Of a stretch of DNA of 64,000 bases, positions 1-9,944 are shown one piece after another. The stretch covers positions 10,983,622 to 11,047,621 of the forward strand of contig JAQNBH010000015.1 in the NCBI GenBank assembly GCA_028752905.1. The letters are read 5' to 3'. Numbering within the stretch: the stretch's first letter is position 1; every line of letters starts with the position of its first letter. Position numbers and translations under genes: made by a program. The DNA is from Cladorhizidae sp. MBARI D1340-BT2 (taxonomy: Eukaryota > Porifera > Demospongiae > Poecilosclerida > Cladorhizidae). Below the pieces are notes generated by a model. The model ran no database searches. It saw only the letters and a program-made list of their open reading frames with translations, and had not been told where the DNA came from.

Positions 1-2169
1 GATATACACCACAATCTTTCCCACTAAATCGATAATCTTCAGTATCTGCTCCTCTCTGAGAGGTGCAATGAGCTCTAGAGGGAGTTGGCCATATTTCCTC
101 TGGAGAAGAAGCTCCCCAAGGGTCCTCGCCCTGCTCTGCTCAGCATATTCCAGTGCCTTCCACCATTCCTGCAGATTGTAGAGACAGTCCTGAAGTCTGT
201 AAAAACTCCGGGAATTAGTCTCAAAAAGGGACACAGACAGATTCAAACCCCGGGATGAGCCCCTCATGGTCTGGAATGTCTCTTCGTGGTACTGCACTAC
301 CGACGAAAAATCCTCTTGGGCCTTCCTATAGCCCTCCTTCAGTGCTTCAGACAACGCATGGTCTCTTCGCTCATTCTCCACACTGGGGCCAGTAAAGGTT
401 ACATGAAACTCACTCTTCTCCTTGGAGGACTCGAGTCCTTTGATTTGCTTCCTCTCCATTTCAGTCTTTTCGTAACTAGCGCAGCCTCTATTGTGATAGG
501 CTGTGCACTTGGTTGATCTGTCTTTTGCAATGGACAGAGTTTCAGTGTAATGAAAGATGGCCTTGTCAAAATTCTTCTGTATCATCAGCAAATTCCCATA
601 ATTTCCCCTGACTCGGGCTTCTCCAGCTTCATCCATGCCATATATAGCTTGATCTAAAGCCATGTCATAATATTCTCGAGCTTGATCCAACTTGTTTATC
701 GACTGGAATGCAGTTCCGAGATTATTGTAGGCACGCCCAATAGCCTGAGGTGTGGGTTCGAATTGGATAGTCAAGTTTAGGGACTTCTTGAGAAACTGGA
801 GTGCCTTATCCTTCTCATATAAACCAAGCCAAGCATTGCCCATGTTGCCGTATGCCCATCCCAGTGACATGTGATCTCCAAGCTCATCAGCCAGACGAAC
901 TGTGGATTCGTAATGATCTATTGCACTTTTGTTCTCACCAAGGCTCTGGTAGAGATTTCCCAGAGATGTGTGAGCTGCTAACTGATCCTTCCTGTTATTA
1001 ATAGCATAGGTTAAGGCACTCTTATAAGCTTGCATAGCCTCCATGACAAGTTGAGCCTGCCTGAACGCTGAACCTTGCTTGGAATAAATGGAGGCCAAGG
1101 AAGGCTGTAACATGCGATAGCTCTTTGCCACTGTGTCACTAGAGTGAGACTTGGCAGCTTTTTCATAATGCTTGGCAGCTTCCTTAAAGTTCTTAAGTGT
1201 CAGCTTAATTTCTCCTAGATAGTATTGAGCAAGGTAAATGTTGCCATGCTGGGACAGATGCGACATTGCCACACAATTGTCCATAGCAATAAAATTCTGA
1301 ATGGCTTCTGGATACTTCTTGAGTCTGTAGTATGCCAAGCCCCTGCCAAATAAGACAGCTGGAGTTTCATCAGGAACAGAGTCAAGTATCTCCACCATTC
1401 TGGTGAAATCCTGAGCATGAAGACAATCGGCTGCTGCTCTCAAGACTAGGTCAGCAGGTTCATTACCAGGTGGAGGTTCAGATTTGGCTGTGGCTATTCT
1501 TGATACTATGGAGGGAGCTTTAGGTGTGGTTAGTTCTTCAGAGTAGATTGAGCTACGAGGACTTTTTTCTTGTGGCATTATGGTAAAAGAATTAAAAATA
1601 GGATTGGACTTTACATCTCCCCACTTCTCTGCTCCAGGAAACTTGATAGTACCAACAACAAGTTCTTGATCACTGGAGTTAGTGTCAAGCGTGATGCTGA
1701 CGTCCGTGCTTGTGAGACCCATAGTTCCAAACTTCACATCACTAGTTTGTTTTGATGTTTCGTTCTCTATGGAATTCTTTGGCATCTCTCCATCTTCACA
1801 TTTTGGACCATTTCCTGAGAAAGCATAATCCAGTGACATCGAAACACATTTTGTCTCACTTACAATGTCCTCCACTTTCTGTGGTGTGGAGTTGTGAATT
1901 CCTTTGAGACTAGGAGGACCGTTATTAGAATAGCTGTCACTCCCGCCGGTACTAAGCCTGACCCGCTGTAAATGCAGTGTAGAACCTTTACCTTGCCCGG
2001 CGTTTATGAAGTTATTTTTACTGGATATGAAAACGTTGTGATACTCTGAAGTAACATCTTGGGTTTCTTGCGTAAGGGACGAATAATTTGTTAAATGTTC
2101 GTCGCTGGAATCTGGCAAGAGAGACGACAGGGCATCTGCAAACCTAGATTCACTACTGCCTTCTTCCAT
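1..2169 (-). CDS. TPR-repeat protein entering a CHAT domain (TTC28/GPSM-like), partial at window edge
   Basis: One uninterrupted frame of 723 codons runs from the ATG at 2169 off the left edge. Residues 1 to about 225 are Ser/Thr/Asn-rich and probably disordered. After that come serial helix pairs of TPR type, with recurring motifs such as AVLFGRGLAYYRLKKYPEAI, SLGNLYQSLGENKSAIDHYE and NNLGTAFQSINKLDQAREYY. The last part has LEYAEQSRARTLGELLLQRK, the lead-in to a CHAT (caspase-like) domain in TTC28-type proteins; the CHAT core lies outside the window. TPR arrays bind partner proteins, but the partner cannot be read here. The start is chosen because it is the first ATG of the open frame, in good context (gtgATGG). 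The gene is intronless over 2.2 kb, unlike the intron-rich genes at 18-36 kb, so a retro-duplicated family member is possible. The family is secure; the exact orthologue is not. Confidence 0.85.
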   Translation of the reverse strand, partial: MEEGSSESRFADALSSLLPDSSDEHLTNYSSLTQETQDVTSEYHNVFISSKNNFINAGQGKGSTLHLQRVRLSTGGSDSYSNNGPPSLKGIHNSTPQKVEDIVSETKCVSMSLDYAFSGNGPKCEDGEMPKNSIENETSKQTSDVKFGTMGLTSTDVSITLDTNSSDQELVVGTIKFPGAEKWGDVKSNPIFNSFTIMPQEKSPRSSIYSEELTTPKAPSIVSRIATAKSEPPPGNEPADLVLRAAADCLHAQDFTRMVEILDSVPDETPAVLFGRGLAYYRLKKYPEAIQNFIAMDNCVAMSHLSQHGNIYLAQYYLGEIKLTLKNFKEAAKHYEKAAKSHSSDTVAKSYRMLQPSLASIYSKQGSAFRQAQLVMEAMQAYKSALTYAINNRKDQLAAHTSLGNLYQSLGENKSAIDHYESTVRLADELGDHMSLGWAYGNMGNAWLGLYEKDKALQFLKKSLNLTIQFEPTPQAIGRAYNNLGTAFQSINKLDQAREYYDMALDQAIYGMDEAGEARVRGNYGNLLMIQKNFDKAIFHYTETLSIAKDRSTKCTAYHNRGCASYEKTEMERKQIKGLESSKEKSEFHVTFTGPSVENERRDHALSEALKEGYRKAQEDFSSVVQYHEETFQTMRGSSRGLNLSVSLFETNSRSFYRLQDCLYNLQEWWKALEYAEQSRARTLGELLLQRKYGQLPLELIAPLREEQILKIIDLVGKIVVYI

Positions 2170-2263
2170 CACTTTTAACCCTGGACAGAAACAATCTGTT
2201 TAGCGTTCCCAGGTGAGTTTGACTAGCTAGCATATAGACTATCCGTCGAATGTCCCAGAAGAC

Positions 2264-2271
2264 TCACGTGA
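2264..2271. promoter_or_regulatory. Palindromic E-box upstream of the TPR gene
   Basis: TCACGTGA lies about 95 bp upstream of the TPR gene ATG. It is a perfect palindrome of the type bound by bHLH-Zip factors (USF/MITF/TFEB). Position and symmetry are seen; function is inferred. Confidence 0.35.
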
Positions 2272-2435
2272 AAGTCAGGTCGTAATAAAATTTAATGAAA
2301 TCACCGCGCGAGCGTATATACAAATGTCACATTGGGTTGCAATGACTAAAGTGTTTTTTTTATCACATGACATATTATACTAGTACTACATCACATTTTG
2401 TAAAGTTAATAGTTGATGATGGGGGGGGGGGGGAG

Positions 2436-2981
2436 TTAAATACTGCCATCAACCCACGCAGAACATGGTGGTAGCCTGCGTGACCACATGGCAGCATTTC
2501 CCTTCCACAGACATAGAGCCAGACGTTGGTAGAGGTGGCGGGTTGTTTCTGCCGGAGCTATTCTTGAGCGCTGTCCCAACTGATGGCCGATTCTGGAGAT
2601 GGTAATGGTGGCTTCTTCGCTCCAGCCGCCTAGCGTTTCCACCACAAGGGGTATAAAATCGACTCCCACGGAACGACAAGCATCACTGTGGGCGGCCAAC
2701 TTCCTCTCCTCACCTACTCGCAGTGCATGGCCCTTGGTGGTGGCGGCTCCGGCAAGTGTGCGAGGTTGCATGGTTGATATAACCGTCACATCCAAAGCTG
2801 CAGGACGCCCCCTACCCCAATTTGGGAGATAGATGTCGGCTGGGCGGCTGCGCGAACCAGGAATGAGAGATGGAACCTCCCTCCTAGGTGCCAGAGCTGC
2901 AGACTGGGCAGCATTGAAGAGGGCATCTCTGAGGGCATCATGCCTATGTATCCGATCACGCGCGTGCGCACCCACACCCAC
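2436..2981 (-). mobile_element. C-terminal fragment of a non-LTR retrotransposon ORF
   Basis: An open frame of 181 codons has the conserved tail found after the reverse transcriptase in LINE-like elements of sponges and cnidarians: RHDALRDALFNAAQSAALAP, then REVPSLIPGSRSRPADIYLP, then GRGRPAALDVTVIS, then ETTRHLYQRLALCLWKGNA. The acidic/hydrophobic pattern (PADIYLP...AALDVTV) would suit a PD-(D/E)XK-like nuclease core, but that is my inference. No RT lies upstream (3000-3130), so the copy is 5'-truncated, as is usual for target-primed insertion. A 13-nt poly(G) run (poly(C) on the coding strand) lies just past the stop. The frame has no stop codons, so the insertion is fairly recent or the piece is retained. 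Confidence 0.7.
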
Positions 2982-3137
2982 TGAAAGCAGTTAGCAGGAG
3001 GTAAAAGTGAAGGCTGAAAATATGTGTTGAAAGGGCACCCCCATAGCTGAGTTTGGGAATAGATTGGAGTAATGCAATGCTAAGGTACATCTGGGTAGAT
3101 GGCACACAGATGGATGACCTTCAGGTTGCAGCCCTAA

Positions 3138-3437
3138 CAACACAGGAGCAGCCTGCAGGTGTTACTGCTGACCTTGAAGATCACACTTATGCTAATAGAC
3201 GACCCACGCATAAACAAGCAGACCTGGCAGTGCACATGCATGTATTTTATCTTATATGGTCATGTCCCTGGGAAGGAGGGGGGGCCTAGTTAGGGTAGCC
3301 TAGTTAAGGGCAGCCTCCCTCTGGACAGATTATTCGGTCTTGTGTTTGTGTCTTGTCTGAGTGAATAAAGTTGGTTGCCTAAAGCACTAAGAGCGTAAAA
3401 CCTTAGCTAGACTGTTAGGGTAGTGCGTGCCCTAACA
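3138..3437 (+). repeat. 5' LTR
   Basis: It aligns with 7198-7501 from ACACAGGAGC onward and ends in CCCTAACA. The expected TGTTAGGG terminus is absent; instead the eight bases before the alignment (3132-3139) read CCCTAACA, the reverse complement of the expected start. GTGAATAAAG at 3360-3369 is the likely polyadenylation signal region. Divergence from the 3' LTR is visible and includes indels, so the insertion is old. Confidence 0.8.
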
Positions 3438-3439
3438 TT

Positions 3440-3457
3440 TGGTGGCAGCATAATAGG
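3440..3457 (+). other. Primer-binding site
   Basis: TGGTGGCAGCATAATAGG begins 2 nt after the 5' LTR. TGG at this spot is complementary to a tRNA CCA end, as expected for minus-strand priming. The tRNA species was not identified. Confidence 0.65.
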
Positions 3458-3669
3458 TTTGAGCACCCTGTTTCAGTAGTGGCAGAGTTGCTAGCTATAG
3501 TGAGTGTTGGGTTGATTGATTTTGCGGTATTCGACAGTTTGGAGACGTCGAAGAGAGATGGCCTGCTCAATATTAGTGCAGACGTGTAAAAGTGTAAAGT
3601 GTGTGCAAATTGGATTTTTATTATTGATTGTACCCAGTGAACTTGTGATAAAGTGACCCACTACCTGAT

Positions 3670-4890
3670 GATTGAGATGTCTGTCGACATGAAGCAGATA
3701 GTGGGCAGGAAAATGAAGCAGACATCACCTCCGACATCAGTGGGACTGCGGACTACAATCCCCAGAGGAGGAGTGAACCTAAACTGACAGCAACAGCAGA
3801 TCTGAACCCAACTGCCGAGCTGCTGCGCATATCGGTGCAACAACAACAACAGATTGAGGTGGCCAGGAGGGAGGAAGACCAACAGGTTAGGTTAGCTCAG
3901 GCTGAGCTGGATCGCCAACACCGGGAGGAGAAGGAACTAGAGCGGCAACGAGATGCAGAGGCAGCACGACAGCAACAGCAGTGGAAAGAAGAAAGGGAAG
4001 ACCATCAGAGAGAGGTGCAGAGAGCAGCGGACCTCAAGAAGTGGGAACTGGAGATTGAAGAGAAGACCCGTCAAGAGCAACAGCGACCGAGAGAATTTCA
4101 ATAGTTGACAGACACGATGGCAGCACTGACCATCGCCCAGGCGAGACCTCGACTACAACCACCCTAGCTACAGCCCATGAGCAATGGAGATGCACTGGAT
4201 GACAAGTTTGCCTGATTTAAGAGCCACATAGCCACCTTCGACATCCAGGCCGGAGATTGGCTGCTTCACCTGAGACTTCTCCTTTAAGGAGGATGCCCTG
4301 ACAGCATTCCTGCCTCCAGATGAGCTCACTTATGAGAAGGTAAAGAAAGCCATTCTGGACAGGATAGGTATCACACAGTCTGCTCACATGAAAAAAATCT
4401 GGGAATCCACGGTGAAGTCAGGTGAGTCCCTCACTCAGTTGGCCTGCCGGATACAAGATCTCGGAGAGAAAGCGGTAGCCGACTGCACCTTCAAGAGGAT
4501 ATGGTAAGCACATTCACCAAGGAAACCTTTTTACAGACCCTTCCCAACCACAAAGCATGTTGGATTTGCACAGAAACCCACCATGTCGAGGGAGGCAGGT
4601 ACCTTGGGTGATGAATACTTGCCAGACAGAAACCTAGACTACTCGGTACTAGTAAAGGCAAAGACTAAGCAAACCAGACAAACGAGTCTGGGACAAGATC
4701 ATTTATACCAGGGAGGATCCTGCCCGCAACGAGGAAAAGTCTCGCACAGACGCCCACCATGGCACCCACACCGGGGTCATTTAGGCAGTCAGAAATGATG
4801 GCAAACGAGATTACTTCGATGACCCAAAGGGCCCAATGTGCTTCAACTGCCACGAGTGGGGGGGGGGGGGCATATCGGAGCCACATACCC
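3670..4890 (+). pseudogene. gag remnant: coiled coil, SCAN-like capsid, CCHC knuckle
   Basis: Positions 3835-4104 encode a Gln/Glu/Arg-rich helix (RQHREEKELERQRDAEAARQ) with coiled-coil character. Positions 4289-4506 encode a 71-residue SCAN-like helical segment (motifs YEKVKKAILDRIGI and GESLTQLACRIQDLGEKAVA) ending in a stop. Positions 4838-4890 encode CFNCHEWG, the start of a CCHC nucleic-acid-binding knuckle. The knuckle is split by a 13-G run at 4858-4870, and the last cysteine position reads Tyr. Several frameshifts and stops separate the blocks, so no Gag could be made. Capsid and knuckle would package element RNA in an intact copy. Confidence 0.75.
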
Positions 4891-5089
4891 CAAGAAGGTC
4901 TTCACGGCTGCGGCAACCAAACTTATTCCAGAGCATGCATCACTCTGTGCAAACAGTTACACAGGAGGACAGGATGACGCCAGTCCCACTGAGATTTCCA
5001 GCGATTCGGAAATGGATGATGGGACCACCCTGGAAAGAACGACAGGGAAGTGTATATGCATGCCTCAGGCAAGCTTAACAACATCACAT

Positions 5090-5310
5090 GACTACGCTTG
5101 CACTCAGGAGCCAACATCATGCTGGTAAATGCCATGTTTATGTAGGATGACCAGTGGACAGGCCAAATGGTAAATATTTCTATGGCTAATGGTCAGATTG
5201 ACAGTCTGCTATTAGCACGCGTCACTGTGGAATTGAACAGACAGATGTGTGCCACGCAGTAGCAGGCCAAGACCTACCAGACGACGCGCTACTGGGAATC
5301 GATATTCCAC
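5090..5310 (+). pseudogene. Retroelement aspartic protease remnant
   Basis: The block begins with LHSGANIMLV, where the retropepsin DSGA motif has His in place of the catalytic Asp, and ends with DDALLGIDIP, the usual closing strand of these proteases. A stop follows NAMFM in the first block. The substitution and stop mean it is inactive. It lies between gag and integrase, as expected. Confidence 0.6.
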
Positions 5311-5649
5311 CCTACCGGACAGCTTTCTATGCAGCAGCCAACCTGTTCCAGCCACTGTCACTGCATGCTAATGCAGATGTCACCCGACAGCAAGCGAAGA
5401 GCGAGGGAGAGAGACTCAGGATGGAAGAACGTGCTACAGAGATGTCAGAAGTACACCTGACGGAGGTGAACCCTGGATGTGCAGGAGGAGGATGCGCCCT
5501 GGGACTTGCGGACCAACTGCATTGGCCAGAGGACATGTTTGGCACTTCCAAGATCAAACCTCGGATGTCCAGGAGAAAAAAACGAGAAGCAGCTCGCAGT
5601 CAGTTTAACTTGCTGATGGATCGCAAGGAGCAGATCTCGTGAGGGAACA

Positions 5650-6815
5650 GGCTTGAGATAAGTCATTGGAGAAAGCCCGCCAGAAGGCAGGACACAATGG
5701 TCCCCCATATCATTATCAAGGAAAGTGGCTCTACCACAGGAGCCATTGGGAAATGAGCTGCAGCAGTTGGTGTTGCCACAGGCAAGGCGGAATCAAGCCT
5801 CGCCATTGCACACTCAGTGCCGATGGCAGGACATCTTGGGAGAAAAAAGACAACATCCCGGCTACTCCGATGGTTTTTCTTACCTGGGGTCCACAAGGCT
5901 GTGGCAGAGGCATGCAGGAGTTGTCCCATTTGCCAGAAAGCAGCCAGGAAGTTGTCAGCCAAAGCGCCGTTAAATCCCTTGCCGGTGATTTCTGAGCCCT
6001 TTGAAAGGGTGGCCATAGACATAGTGGGGCCTCTTCTAAGAACCAAGAGTGGATTCAAATACCTATTGATCCTTGTGGGCACACGCTATCCTGAGGCAGT
6101 GCCGCTTCATTCAGCAGATGCCACCATCGGTGGCCACTGCCCTCAGGGCATTTTTACTCAGTTGGGAGTGCCCAAAGAGGTCCTTACTGACCAGGGGTTA
6201 TATTTCTTCTCTGATCTGATGAAGAAACTGTACAAGATGCTAGGAACACATCGCCTAAAGACCTCGCCCTACCACCCCCAGACTAACATGTGGTGGAGAG
6301 GTTCCACAGCACCTTGAAACAGATGCTTCTGAAGACGATGAAGAACAAGCGTGATTGGGACATCATGTGGCCATACATGCTCTTTGCATTCCGGGAGGTG
6401 GCAAGCACCGGATTTTCCCCATTTGACTCGATGTTTTGTGCCACATCTGAGGCCCATTGGACATTCTTCAGGCAGCATGGTCGACGGACCAAGTCCATCT
6501 CACCACAGCAGTGGAGTGGGTACAAAAGATGCACGAATACCTGGATGAGATATGCAGAGCTTGGCTTGGGAAACTCAAACCTACAAACAGAATAACATGC
6601 ATCAAAGGTATGACCAAAGTACAAGCCACAGAAAATTGGAGGTGGGAGAGCAAGTGCTGGCCTTGCTGCCAGCCAGATCGGGGAAACTAACTTCCCAATG
6701 GCATGGGCCATATGTGGTCATAGAGCAGGTATCACCAGTGACGTACTGGGTGGACATGCCAGAGAAACGGAAAAGGACCAGAATGTTCCATATCAATATC
6801 AATGCTCCCCGGTAG
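5650..6815 (+). pseudogene. Retroelement integrase, frameshifted
   Basis: A zinc-binding HHCC domain is readable (AGHLGRKKT, then CRSCPICQK at about 5910-5940). The DDE core follows with AIDIVGPLL (Asp at 6018), LTDQG (6183-6197) and VERFHSTLKQ (Glu near 6295), so all three acidic residues survive in this copy. The tail has RMFHININ-like residues of the GPY/F-type end, just before 6815. At least two frameshifts break the reading frame, one before the catalytic Glu. Integrase inserts the DNA copy into the host genome. No RT lies between protease and integrase, so the order is protease-integrase. Confidence 0.85.
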
Positions 6816-6919
6816 CCGCAGTCCTGGCCATAAGAATAGATCAGGAGGATGACAGCAATGACAGCACCATCATTATGATTGGGGATGACTGCGACGGGAG
6901 TCCAATGCTGGGCCCACAG

Positions 6920-7140
6920 CTGGGCCTGTCCCAAACTCGCCAGCTGCTAGAGCTGATAGATGGGCTTCCAGAAGTCTTCACTAATGAGCCTGGAAGAACG
7001 GAGGCAGATGAGGAACACCAATGGTTGACTTATGCGATGGACACTAGCCTTGCAGCCCTTCAATTACACAGTAACCTATCGGCCTGGTGCACAAAGTGCC
7101 AATGCTGATGGGCTATCTCACCAAGCATTGGACAGACGAT
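6920..7140 (+). pseudogene. Fused stub: RT N-terminus joined to RNase H C-terminus
   Basis: QLLELIDGLPEVFTNEPGRT is the lead-in normally found just before gypsy RT. About 20 codons later the sequence reads, in another frame, LQPFNYTVTYRPGAQSANAD, the characteristic end of gypsy RNase H. About 500 residues of RT and RNase H should lie between, so an internal deletion joined the two ends. The stub is followed directly by the polypurine tract and 3' LTR. This proves that RT lay downstream of integrase in the parent element. Confidence 0.7.
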
Positions 7141-7154
7141 GACGGCCGACCTCC

Positions 7155-7197
7155 GGAAAGGGGGGGGGGGGGGGGGGGGGGAGGGATGGGGGAGCAG
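7155..7197 (+). other. Polypurine tract
   Basis: A purine run including 22 consecutive G (7160-7181) abuts the 3' LTR, the position of the plus-strand primer. The G run is probably expanded relative to the ancestral tract. Confidence 0.6.
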
Positions 7198-7501
7198 TGT
7201 TAGGGACCCACAGGAGCAACCTGTTCACAGACAAACTGTTGCACTTGAAGTGGATCACACTTACGCTAATAGATGCACACACAAACAAACATACACTGCT
7301 GCTTGTATTAGTCTTTTTAATCAACCAAATGCATGCATTTTACCTTATTTGGTCACGTCCCTGGGAGGGAGGCCAGCATAGTTAAGGGCAGCCTCCCTCC
7401 GGCTTGAGTTTGTGTCTTGTCTAAGTGAATAAAGTTGTATAACTAGCTGCCTAAAGCATAAGGCCTTAGCTAGACTGTTAGGGGCAGTGCATACCCTAAC
7501 A
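7198..7501 (+). repeat. 3' LTR
   Basis: It begins TGTTAGGG and ends CCCTAACA, a proper TG...CA terminal pair with an 8-bp inverted repeat. It matches 3138-3437 over most of its length. Confidence 0.85.
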
Positions 7502-9940
7502 TTCTTTCAAGTCTACTGGCTACATGTTCCTGATGGCTCCTATGTGATGAAAACAGCTTACTCCTAACCTCATCGTCATCTCCCCGAGTGTAAACCAACG
7601 AAAGGTGGGCAAGAAAAGGACCCTTTAGATTCGACAGGCCTTGCTCTCACAGAGTTTTACATGTTTAGGAGACTTTTTAAAGTGTTTCTGAGCTCTTTTT
7701 TTGAGTGCATTGTTTACATGTTTGCATGGCCCTTTATAAGGTTTTACCAGTTGAACCTGTTGAACAACATACACACAGAAAAACACTAAAACCAAATAAG
7801 GTGAAGAATGTTTCGAAGTTCTGATGTTGCTCACGTGTGGAACAAATTTGAAATGCATTATTAAGGTGTGTCCACTATCTGCAATGACCCCACATACACA
7901 TACCTCTACACCAAGCAAAGCCTCTCTCCCCTTTCTCATATCAATCCAGATTTTTTAACAATATAATCATTCGTCCTATGAATCAGACTTTTTTTCACTT
8001 CCAGAAGACCCTTTAATTTTCCATATCCAGTTCAAGAGAAGTGTGTTTGGGATGAAGGGGTTACTTGGATAATAGATTAGTCTAGCAGAATAATAGGTGT
8101 GTTCTGGAATCTGAGGATTGTAATATTTTTGGGAAATCATTTCTCATTAGTCATTATATAGACATAGCATTTTTATGTCATTTTGAGCAAAATATGATGT
8201 TTTTATGTCATTTTTGGGGAGTTTTTTTGGGGTAAAATATGTGCTGAAAATGCTTAAAAAAATGCTTTGGAATTAAATTCCTCAAGCCACTTTTCTTTGG
8301 TGGACGAGGATGCCATATTCACAACAATCACGTTGAAAGTAGTTGATAACAGTTGCCATGGGCGAGAACACTTAACAAGCAAAGAGCAGAACTAAACACG
8401 CTCATTTATTCAGCTTATGCTGGTTGCATCAACAACTTGCGGGTGATCCTTTCCAAATGCCTCATTCCACAATCGAGAAAAGAGTTGGTCGTGAGCGTGC
8501 ACTGGAACATTCGGAGTCTTCTGGTACTGAAGTTATTATAAACAGACTTATTGTATGCAAGTTATGCGAGTGGTAGATAGGAGATGAATAGTAAGGCTTC
8601 ATCATGCTTTCCACACGGTCTTCAGGTCTGCCGGTTTACTGCCCCATCTAAGGATGCAAGGCATGCGAGTCTTAGGACCTTGTATTATTGGCTAAAACCA
8701 CCATTTAGTCAGCAAAGAAGATGCCAGTGTGAGTTCAGTGAGCTTTGATTTTGGTCTTTTTTGTTAGTTTTCTGTGCCGCACCAAATTAAGTCCTCCCTA
8801 GCGTACCCCCTCATCTGTGTAATAATATTTTGCTCTTTGACCACTAAACTAATTGATTATTTGTGCAATTAACCCCTTCTATCGGATCTTATCTCGGATC
8901 TTATCACATAATTATACTCAATGACATCAACAGTACCATTGATTACTACAGTGTTAAATAAATACACATGTCTGTTTCGATGGCTGGGTATCTTTTAACA
9001 TTTCTTTCCAACAAGAAGTGGCCAGCAGAACAAATAAATGGAGCTTCAGCGAGTTCTAATGCAGTCAAGTTTGTTGGTAACACGGCCATGTTGCGTAATT
9101 TGTTGGCTACCATGGGGAACATGACAAGCGTATGTGCAGGAAAATATCCATAACCAAATGGCCAAGATGAAGCAGGCTTCCTAGCGAATGGAGTTAAAAA
9201 AATGGGGTGGTGGGGATGGGATCAATTCCCCCTCCCCCCTAAAATTATCTCCTAGCATGCTGGAACATATTCCTGTCGTTTTGTACAAAGGACACACAGA
9301 CAGATTCATGAGCTTCACAGGGGGGAAGAGAGAGGGAGGGAGAGAGGGAGGAGAGAGGAGGGAGAGGGGGGAGGGAGGGAGGGAGGGAGAGATGGTGGAG
9401 CCTGTAGCACCACTAAATCACACTAGATGTGTTGACCAAAATCTAATGAAGGGTCTATGAATTAATTATAGTTTCTCCTAGTTCCCAGGTGTATATACAC
9501 GTATGGTACCAAACTCTTGGTGGGTATACGATACGATGATTACAAGGCAAAGTGTTTGCCCATGTTGAAGGATCATGACACGGAGGTTAAAACCTGTTCC
9601 CATCATCTCCTTTTTACATTAAACACATTATATATATACACCGTCACATTACATTATCTTTTCTGTGTTGTGTGTTTCAGTCAATCAGGAATGCACTCAT
9701 GACCCTAGCAACCACACCTTATGGAATAGCACTGTTGTTGATTAAGCATGTGCTTAAATTTCATTGATGACATGCTGACCACAAATATGAGTATGCATAC
9801 TATTACTTACTGAGACTGCATTGAAGAAACACTTTATTGGAATGCAAAATAAACATAAGACTGTTACTACTGTAGCATTTCTCGTTGATGCTGGATTGCT
9901 GGCAGTTATAGGCAGTTGCTGTATTTCAAGCACTGATGTT
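7502..9940. other. Non-coding stretch, no gene recognised
   Basis: AT-rich spacer between two mobile elements. Only short chance frames are present and none resembles a known family. A purine (GGGA/GAGA) low-complexity run lies at 9318-9394. Confidence 0.6.
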
Positions 9941-9944
9941 TTAA

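Larger units (their letters stand above)
3138..7501 (+). mobile_element. Decayed Gmr1-like Ty3/gypsy LTR retroelement
   Basis: Two direct repeats of about 300 bp (3138-3437 and 7198-7501) share the block TTAAGGGCAGCCTCCCTC, GTTTGTGTCTTGTCT, GTGAATAAAGTTG, CCTTAGCTAGACTGTTA and a CCCTAACA end, so they are LTRs. Between them, in order, are a primer-binding site, Gln/Glu-rich coiled coil, SCAN-like capsid, CCHC knuckle, protease remnant, integrase, a short RT N-terminal piece and the last part of RNase H, then a polypurine tract. Integrase before RT is the order known for Gmr1-type elements, whose capsid is also the relative of vertebrate SCAN domains. Most of RT and RNase H is missing, and frames are broken by shifts and stops, so the copy is non-autonomous. 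Confidence 0.85.

Noticed and set aside
2599..2832. Plus-strand frame opposite the LINE C-terminal piece
   Set aside because: Shadow of the minus-strand retroelement frame, which has clear family motifs.
3053..3289. 78-codon frame at the left LTR as a gene
   Set aside because: It overlaps the 5' LTR and has no conserved features.
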